This document shows positions 23,446 through 29,230 of a stretch of 29,230 nt of DNA, in pieces. A program made the position numbers and the translations under genes. How positions within the stretch are numbered: position 1 is the stretch's first letter; each line of letters begins with the position of its first letter. The stretch covers positions 1-29,230 of the forward strand of contig MPUH01000924.1 of NCBI GenBank assembly GCA_001970955.1, given 5' to 3'. The notes beneath the pieces are model-generated. The model saw only the letters and a program-made list of their open reading frames with translations, did no database searches and was not told the origin of the DNA. The stretch comes from Stentor coeruleus. Taxonomy: Eukaryota; Ciliophora; Heterotrichea; Heterotrichida; Stentoridae.

Positions 23446-24242
23446 GGTTTTAAGTTTAAATGTTAATTATAGTTGGTTTTTATGATAAGTATTCAGTGAA
23501 GTTAGGATGAGATTTGTAAGGATTGAGTTTCTGACTTAGAAACTTTTATTTTTGAATTTTAGTATATGGGCGGATTAGATTATTATTAAAGAAGCTTTAT
23601 GATTTTTGGAAATCAAATAGGTTTCTGCTTTGTATAGAAGATGGTGTTGGAAAAAGATGAAGCTAGAATTTTGTAAAGGGTTTATGGGGAATTTTATAAG
23701 TCTATCGGATAAGCAATAAGATAAGTTGGATTTGGTATTAAGGTAATTGTATTTATGAGATTTTTTTTGCTTTGGGGTAATTAGATTTTTCAAAGACTTA
23801 TTGTTTGTGAGAATTTAGGGATTATGATTTTTCAATACATTTGTAGTAAATATGTTAAAATTATATTAAACTAATCTGGGAAAGGATTAATTTTTAGTTA
23901 AAATTGAAAGAGTTTTAAAGATAATTCATAGCTTCTCTTGTATAGAAAAATTACTATCTAAATTCTTTTTATAACATACTATTATTTACAACATGTATAT
24001 TCCATAAAATGTAAATCCGAAAAATGTCTAAATTCCTATCAAATTTAAGCTAATTTTGAGTATTATTTACATAATCAAAACCTAATAAAAATTAAAAATT
24101 CACCTCAAAAGTCCAAATAAACTCTCCAAAAAAGCCCCTTAAACTTTATTAATAAAATCTCTAATTCTCAATACCCTAATCTCAATATCCTCATCTCTAA
24201 ACTTTAATTATTACATACAATACATAAACTCAAATTCTTTAA
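23446..24242. other. Convergent gene-free gap
   Basis: About 800 nt between the stops of the LITAF gene (+) and the phosphatase gene (-). 23461 to about 23880 is C-poor and G/T-rich on the + strand; 24061-24240 has only about two G and is C/A-rich. The switch near 23950-24040 probably marks where the two 3' regions meet. I see no gene, tRNA or repeat. Confidence 0.5.
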
Positions 24243-24896
24243 TCACTCTAAAATCCCTTGATTATTTATAAACTTTATCCTATGCTTCCCATCTACTCTT
24301 TCAAGCAAACTAACCCCACAGTTATGAAGTTCCACATAATCCATAGGTTCTAATCCACAATCAGTAAAAATATTATAAATAATCGCCTCAGTCAATAATC
24401 CATGTATAACCACTGCAACACTTTCTTCATTCCAACTATAAAACTCTGTAATAATCTCCCTAGCTCTTTGATATCCTTCACTCCTTGTTTCTCTATAGCT
24501 TTTAAAATAATATCCATTCTCAGGGACTTGTTCCACATTATAATCTGGGTAAAGTTCTGCGATTTCTTTTCTTGTCATTCCTGGGAAAGTTTCTTGTAAA
24601 TTCCACATTCCCCCTAATTCATAGAAATTAGGTTTGACTATTACAGGGATATTAAGTGTGACAAGACCATATGATGTTGTTTGTAAGCATCTTAGCATAG
24701 GACTACAATAGACTTTTTAGATTTTACCTTTGTTGATGTGAAGGTTTTTCATTTTTGATGTTAAACTTTGGGCCTGAGAGATTCCTGTTGGAGATAATTC
24801 AGGGTCTTTAACTCGTAGATAATAGTAGTTGTGAGGATCGTTTTCTTCAATGATATTGTTTACTGATTCTCCATGGCGGATTAGGTAAACTTTCAT
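24243..24896 (-). CDS. Histidine phosphatase / phosphoglycerate mutase-family protein
   Basis: Exons (minus) 24896-24728 and 24712-24243 join to 212 aa; TGA stop. The N terminus is MKVYLIRHGES with the catalytic RHG (R7, H8, G9). Splicing the 15-nt intron (24713-24727, phase 1) creates NKVYCSPMLRCLQTT, the second conserved block (SPMLRC) of the family; without splicing the frame ends at TAA. Then come NFYELGG (E88 as likely acid/base) and AVVIHG (second catalytic His, H160). This catalytic set fits cofactor-independent acid/sugar-phosphate phosphatases of the branch that includes TIGAR and bacterial GpmB-like proteins; the substrate cannot be told. ATATAATA directly precedes the ATG. A start at the internal Met (24698) would lose the RHG motif and is wrong. 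Confidence 0.9.
24713..24727 (-). other. 15-nt intron of the histidine phosphatase gene
   Basis: On the minus strand GTAAAATCTAAAAAG, phase 1, position 10 A. It ends in AAG, not TAG or CAG. Removal is required by the SPMLRC motif and by the in-frame TAA inside it. Confidence 0.9.
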
Positions 24897-25299
24897 TATT
24901 ATATTTGATTTTTAGAATGGTTTTGGTGGAAGATTGCTTTAGGAGATATCGGCAATTTTATGAAAAATTTATAAATACTGTGTTTTTTTCGTATATTCAT
25001 GTATTGTTTACAACATTTAAATCCTCTCGAAAATCAGAATTTTTTTTTTCATCTCCAATACAATACTAACACCTTCCAAATAACTCTTAACAAAACCATT
25101 TAATTGTTTAATCATAATTAATTTCTCATCTCCAATACAATACTAACACCTTCCAAATAACTCTTAACAAAACCATTTAATTGTTTAATCATAATCAATT
25201 TCTCATAAGAAAAAAAAAAAGCATAATTACAACCTCCATAACACTCCAACTTCAAACCTACTTTTCTATAAACCAATCATATAATCTACCTTATTTATA
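24897..25299. other. Intergenic gap between the phosphatase and TBC genes
   Basis: 24897 to about 25015 is C-poor on the + strand (the 5' flank of the phosphatase gene); from about 25020 to 25299 it is G-poor (the 3' flank of the TBC gene) and holds the 77-nt duplication. No gene visible. Confidence 0.5.
25049..25202. repeat. Tandem duplication of a 77-nt unit
   Basis: Copies at 25049-25125 and 25126-25202 begin tcatctccaatacaatacta and differ at only one base (attaattt against atcaattt near the end). They lie in the 3' flank of the TBC gene. The near identity implies a recent duplication. A run of nine to ten T precedes the first copy and a run of A follows the second. Confidence 0.9.
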
Positions 25300-27222
25300 T
25301 TAAAATAGCTTACATGCATTATTAGTGCAAAGCCTACCACAATTCCTATCCTTCAAAACTTTATCCATATAACTCAAATCAACACTAAACTTATTTTCTC
25401 TATTACCTTGTATCATATTTGCAAACTTTGTCGATATTTCATTTTCATTCATAGAACTTCCTTCACTTTTACTTACAACTTTATTCATAACAAACTCTTT
25501 TTCTACAACTTCCCCATCTTCACTCCTACAAATTTCATTAAGTTTTTTTTCAAGATCATCCATATCTTCATCATTAATCTCAGATTTTTCACTACCTTGA
25601 TATAAAGGTGAGTGTATATTACTATAAGATCCATTAAGCCCAATATCAGCAATTCTAAGTTCAGGAATAGTTTCATTATTAGTATCAATAGTTTTTAAAT
25701 ACTCAATTAAAGGTCTGAATATAGGAATTGTTGTTAAAAGTTGGGGTATTGATATTGTTAATACCGGATTAGAAAATTCAATCCAAGTGTCGTTTAAAGA
25801 GTTTTCAAGGTCTTTTGAAAAAGTTTCTGAATAAGGGTCAAGGAATTCTTCAATGCGGCTTATTATAGAGAGGAATTCAATTTTTGTTAGTTCCTGTGGG
25901 GGAAAAAGATCAACGTAAATAGAAAGCCTTTGTTCAATGTCTGTATGTAGAAGTAAAGACAGACTAAGGCCTAGGAAATTGATTTGGATAGACTCATTTC
26001 GGTTTTCGTCTATTGAATTAAATACGTTAAGGATTGTGTTTTGATTCCAGTTTGTACATCTAAGACAAGTACTAGAAAAGTTACTAAGATTTACAAAATC
26101 AAGACCTTGGCTGTCAAGATCTGTGTATATTTTTTTTATTATTTCTCCTGTAAAACCTAAACTTTGGAGGATATTTCGGGTTTGTCTTAAACGGATAAGT
26201 CGATATGAGTTTTTTTTTTGAACCCTTTCAGAATCAGAAAAATAATCTTCACGTTTGAATTGGGTGAATATAGGCTTTTTTAATACTTTGCTTAGGAGAT
26301 TCTCGATTTTTGGATATTTACTCAGTTCAAAAAGCTTTTTTATACTTCGAATTCCTGATATAATCAGAGAGTCTACTGAGATTTCTTTAGATACTTTTCT
26401 AGTTTCTAATTTAATTGCGTGGATGAACTCGCTTTCGTATTCGCTTAAAATTAATAAAGCGATTTTGGGAAAACATTCAAATCCATAGATAAGAATTATA
26501 TCCCACATCCTCATAACTACATTTGGTGCAAAACTTTGTGTAAAGCACTTCAAATACCACTTTTCTGCAATTTTCATCATAACAATCTCAAATGGTGCAT
26601 AATCAAACTGCCTCTCATTTTTATCTCTAGGCTTAAAAACTGCTGTTAAAGCTTTGGCGATTTTTGGACAAAATCTCTCCACACTCATTGCAAAAATTTG
26701 CAATTCAATCCTAAAACCCAGTTTCGATTCAGCCTGTATCCAAAAATTCTATTTATCCTTTACACTAGGGTAAATGTTTTCAATAAAATGACAGAACATG
26801 ACAAAAGCATCAGCTTCATTACAAAAAACCCCAAGTAAAAACCCAGCTATATATTGCATTCCACTAGTGAATGGGATATCTTTTCTCTTTAAAAGAAAAT
26901 AGAAAAGAATTTTTTCAACCCTTTTTCCTAATGTTTTATCTTTTAAAGACCCAAAAGACCCAACACATGATAGATGGATTTGTTCAAGGGTTTTTTCAGG
27001 GATTTGTAAATCTTGTCTTGACTTAAAGATTTTATATTCATTTAGGACTAAAGAGGCAAATGTTGGGTCAATAAGACCAACCCATACACTATATTGAAAT
27101 TACATTTGTCTAAATGATGAGGGGTTTGTCAAAACTAGTTGTGAAGATTTTAGAAGATGCAGTTTTTCATGATAGCTGCCGGAGAAATTGATGAAGTCAT
27201 TCCATGATATAAAATTAGTCAT
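25300..27222 (-). CDS. TBC-domain Rab GTPase-activating protein with EF-hand-like region
   Basis: Exons (minus) 27222-27104, 27088-26764, 26748-25300 join to 630 aa; TAA stop. Both introns are 15 nt; splicing gives RQIVWVGLIDP and YPSNFWIQAESKL. The TBC domain spans about residues 38-255: RQIVWVGLI, then GMQYIAGFLLGVFCNEADAF, then AEKWYLKCFTQSFAP and MRMWDIILIYGFEC. The classical IxxDxxR and YxQ finger motifs are not clearly visible: DIPFTSGMQY lies where YxQG is expected, and the Arg-finger segment reads GSFGSLKDKT. So GAP activity may be weak or absent. Residues about 360-423 look like worn EF-hands (FNSIDENRNESIQINFLG), as in TBC1D8/9-like proteins. The C-terminal 150 residues are acidic and disordered. 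TTTTGATAA precedes the ATG. Confidence 0.85.
26749..26763 (-). other. Second 15-nt intron of the TBC gene
   Basis: GTAAAGGATAAATAG on the minus strand, phase 0, position 10 A. Its removal joins YPS to NFWIQAE within the TBC domain. Confidence 0.88.
27089..27103 (-). other. First 15-nt intron of the TBC gene
   Basis: GTAATTTCAATATAG on the minus strand, phase 2, position 10 A. Removal makes the codon AT+T and gives RQIVWVGL at the start of the TBC domain. Confidence 0.88.
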
Positions 27223-28683
27223 TTATCAAAAGTGAATATGGAAAAAGGTGATTGTAAAGATTTAATTTATACGATTAGGTTTTATTATAGAATTTTAAAG
27301 ATGTTCAGAGTTATCATATTGGATTTCAATGACGGAAACTACCTGATGCAAACTGGAAGTACTTTATTAGAATGTTCTTAGAATGTTAAGAATAAATTTC
27401 ATGTACTTGATTATTATATCAAATCTTAGAAAATAAAAATATAGTATAAACTAATTTTACTTTAAATTGTAGTGAAATAATAGCAAAAACAGTTTTTAAT
27501 TTTTGAGTGAATTTGTTATTTTAATATATAAAAAGGTATAAAAAATTTACAAGATTAAATCGGCCAAATCAATGCAAGTGTCTTAAAAACTGGAGTTTAT
27601 CCTAGTGTTCTTTATAGTATTATTGTATCTTATTATAAAATATTTTAGAATTTGTCATGTTTATCTTATAGTTATTATGTATTTAGTGAAAATTACCCAG
27701 ATTGGAAAAACTCTTGAGGATATTGTTGATGAGGTGAAATCATGGTCGAAGATTATAATAACAAGGTATTTGAATTTATATATTATTTTTGCCTTAGGGT
27801 TTCTGTTTAGATGCTCATATTGTATGGAGATACTTATTATCCATTTTTGCATATCGGAGGAAAGAAACTGGAGAACTTGAGCATATTGCAGAAATCGTTG
27901 TTATATCGAAATATTTATCTTGAATACTAGTTTAGAATTGAATAAAGTTAAAAAAATAGATTAGAAATAGGATTTTAACTAAAAAATATTTAGTAATACC
28001 TTTATGCCTTTAATCAAAATGAACTAAAAAATTTATTATAGTTTAAACCTTTTATAGTCATAAAATACTTATAAGTAAAAATATAGATAAGGCAATATAA
28101 GATTTATGCGCATTTTATTACATAATAGAAAGAGAATGAATTTTCTAAAGTTTAGTATGACTTACATTTTTCATTACTCAAAGCTTGATTTTTTTTAGGG
28201 AAAAATGCTTACTACGAAAAAATTTATCCTAGTAATATAATGATATATTCTAATCATTCTTAGATTTAAGTCAATTTTCTACTAAAATGCAATGCTAAAT
28301 CTTTGAAAATCATAATTCTATATTGATATAACTATAAAATTTAAATAATTTGTAAAATACTTAGATCAAGGTATATCAAAGCGCTTTCAGGCATAGAAAT
28401 AACCCCAAACAATTCTAATCAAAAAAAAACATAAAAGTTATAAAGTAAATTATAAGAGTCATAGTCATTTTTACAATTCTGACACTATCACTATATATAC
28501 AATAATTATGTTTTGACTGATATGATAAAATTTCACGTCTTTACATACAGTAAATACACGTTATATTTTTATGAATAATCTTTAATCTAAACAAAATTTA
28601 CTTTATAGAATATTTGACATTCATAATCCAGTGTAAAATATTCAATATTTTTTATTACTTTCATATTTGATTATAATAATTTT
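27223..28683. other. Gene-poor subtelomeric DNA with ORF remnants
   Basis: No intact gene. The + strand frame from ATG 27301 reads MFRVIILDFNDGNYLMQTGS and after a TAG continues NVKNKFHVLDYYIKS to 27429. At 27590-27930 a frame reads NASVLKTGVYPSVLYS, then stops, then from 27742 MVEDYNNKVFEFIYYFCLR, a TAG, and MLILYGDTYYPFLHIGGKKL to TAG at 27928. An overlapping frame holds KTLEDIVDEVKSWSK near 27708-27752, so frameshifts are likely. I recognise none of these. The 91-codon frame at 27605-27880 is probably a mosaic of two frames of this debris. 27940-28680 is A/T-rich with nothing recognisable. Confidence 0.4.
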
Positions 28684-29009
28684 ATGATTAAGTGCTGTAA
28701 TCATATATCTTTGAGATTATATGCTTTAATAGTATTGATTATCAAATTAAGTGAAGTTTTCATAGCCCCACCACCTAAAAGACTTCCAGCAGTATTGCTG
28801 AGCAGAGCCAATCTTTAAATCATCTTGAAGTGATTATAAAAAGAGAAGCTTATATTGATGGATTTGATACCAGCCCCAGCTCGGGAAAATTTAAGTGGTA
28901 TAGATTAGGATATGACCTGGAATCAAGAAAACTTGGAGATTTTTTAGAAAGCACTGAGAAAATACTAATAATCACTGAAAGAAAAATGTTGGCAGTATGC
29001 CAATATTAA
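28684..29009 (+). pseudogene. Frameshifted small gene or gene fragment with a signal peptide, near the telomere
   Basis: From ATG 28684 a 44-codon frame begins with a signal-peptide-like stretch (LYALIVLIIKLSEVFIA) and then PPPKRLPAVLLSRANL, ending at TAA 28816. A second frame, open from 28779 to TAA 29007-29009, takes over at the same place: SQSLNHLEVIIKREAYIDGF, then FKWYRLGYDLESRKLGDF and ITERKMLAVCQY. The composition is less AT-rich than around it. One missing base in the overlap 28779-28816 would join them to about 108 aa. A splice fix would need 14 nt (GTATTGCTGAGCAG), not the usual 15. I do not recognise the family. Confidence 0.5.
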
Positions 29010-29211
29010 ATCGTTGGTTCTTTAGATTATAATTAGTATCAGTTTAGAAGGAGAATAAAATTATATGCCTCGTAAAATTATATAAAATACCTATGAAATA
29101 TTATAATTATTTTAGTTATCTTTCTTGATTTTTTAGTTTCTGACTTGAGAATAGTATTTTATAGCCTATATAATTATAGTTATAGTTTAATCATTTTTTA
29201 TCCATAATAAA
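29010..29211. other. AT-rich telomere-proximal spacer
   Basis: About 200 nt of A/T-rich sequence between the last ORF remnant and the telomere repeats. Nothing else is visible. Confidence 0.5.
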
Positions 29212-29230
29212 TGTTAGGGTGTTAGGGTGT
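29212..29230 (+). repeat. Telomere repeats (TGTTAGGG)n at the right chromosome end
   Basis: Two full TGTTAGGG units (29212-29219, 29220-29227) plus TGT end the window. On the other strand this is CCCTAACA, the unit known for heterotrich ciliates. The G-rich strand runs 5'->3' toward the end, as at a true right telomere. So this is a macronuclear chromosome end. Confidence 0.9.

Noticed and set aside
23575..23793. 72-codon minus-strand ORF in the convergent gap
   Set aside because: Lys/Ser/Asn/Leu low-complexity reading of C-poor DNA; no TATAA-ATG arrangement and no motif.
24243..24698. Phosphatase starting at the internal Met (24698)
   Set aside because: It would drop the RHG catalytic motif; a 15-nt intron joins it to an upstream exon with a proper ATG at 24896.
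27605..27880. 91-codon hydrophobic ORF as a gene
   Set aside because: It begins at a non-ATG codon, crosses segments whose protein-like reading lies in different frames, and resembles nothing I know.

Overview
The window looks like the right end of a macronuclear chromosome from a heterotrich ciliate, most probably Stentor or a close relative. Four things point there. The DNA is very AT-rich with small intergenic gaps. Every intron I can place is exactly 15 nt (GTA...AG), which is the hallmark of Stentor/Blepharisma. The code reads as standard: TAA, TAG and TGA all end genes and every Trp I checked is TGG. The last 19 bases are (TGTTAGGG)2-TGT, a heterotrich-type telomere in the orientation expected for a right end.

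Layout. 1-1900: a decayed, internally deleted duplicate of the tail of the next gene (248-769), then about 1.1 kb of AT-rich sequence with coding-like debris. 1901-15739 (+): one giant gene of 15 exons and 14 introns, 4542 codons. It encodes a secreted/membrane protein with a signal peptide, about 16 Ig-like repeat units of roughly 205 aa, a Cys-rich EGF-like block, a REJ/PKD region and five C-terminal membrane helices, i.e. a polycystin-1/REJ-type surface protein. Naive reading breaks this gene at thirteen TAG codons, each of which is the 3' end of a 15-nt intron. 16030-16440 (+): a secreted ML (lipid-recognition) domain protein. 16621-17952 (-): the C-terminal half of a ubiquitin-specific protease, 5'-truncated. 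18095-19699 (-): an XRRA1-like leucine-rich repeat protein. 20386-21033 (+): Rab2 with one intron. 21101-22036 (+): CNOT4/Not4-like E3 ligase. 22132-22575 (+): two-finger C2H2 protein. 22756-23445 (+): LITAF-domain protein. 24243-24896 (-): histidine phosphatase/phosphoglycerate mutase family, one intron. 25300-27222 (-): TBC (Rab-GAP) protein with an EF-hand-like region, two introns. 27223-29211: gene-poor subtelomere with broken ORFs, ending in the telomere.

The gene set is ordinary eukaryotic housekeeping (Rab2 and a TBC Rab-GAP for membrane traffic, LITAF for late endosomes, Not4 and a USP for ubiquitin) next to one very large repetitive surface protein. There is no operon logic; neighbours are separate transcription units.

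Most interesting signals: (1) in the giant gene the introns sit at the same phase-0 position at successive repeat boundaries, so exon = repeat unit; (2) all 18 introns found have A at position 10; (3) intergenic DNA shows a strong C-versus-G strand asymmetry that tracks gene orientation and flips at divergent and convergent points; (4) a TATAA-like element lies against or within about 25 nt of the start codon of every intact gene; (5) pseudogene formation at both ends of the window.
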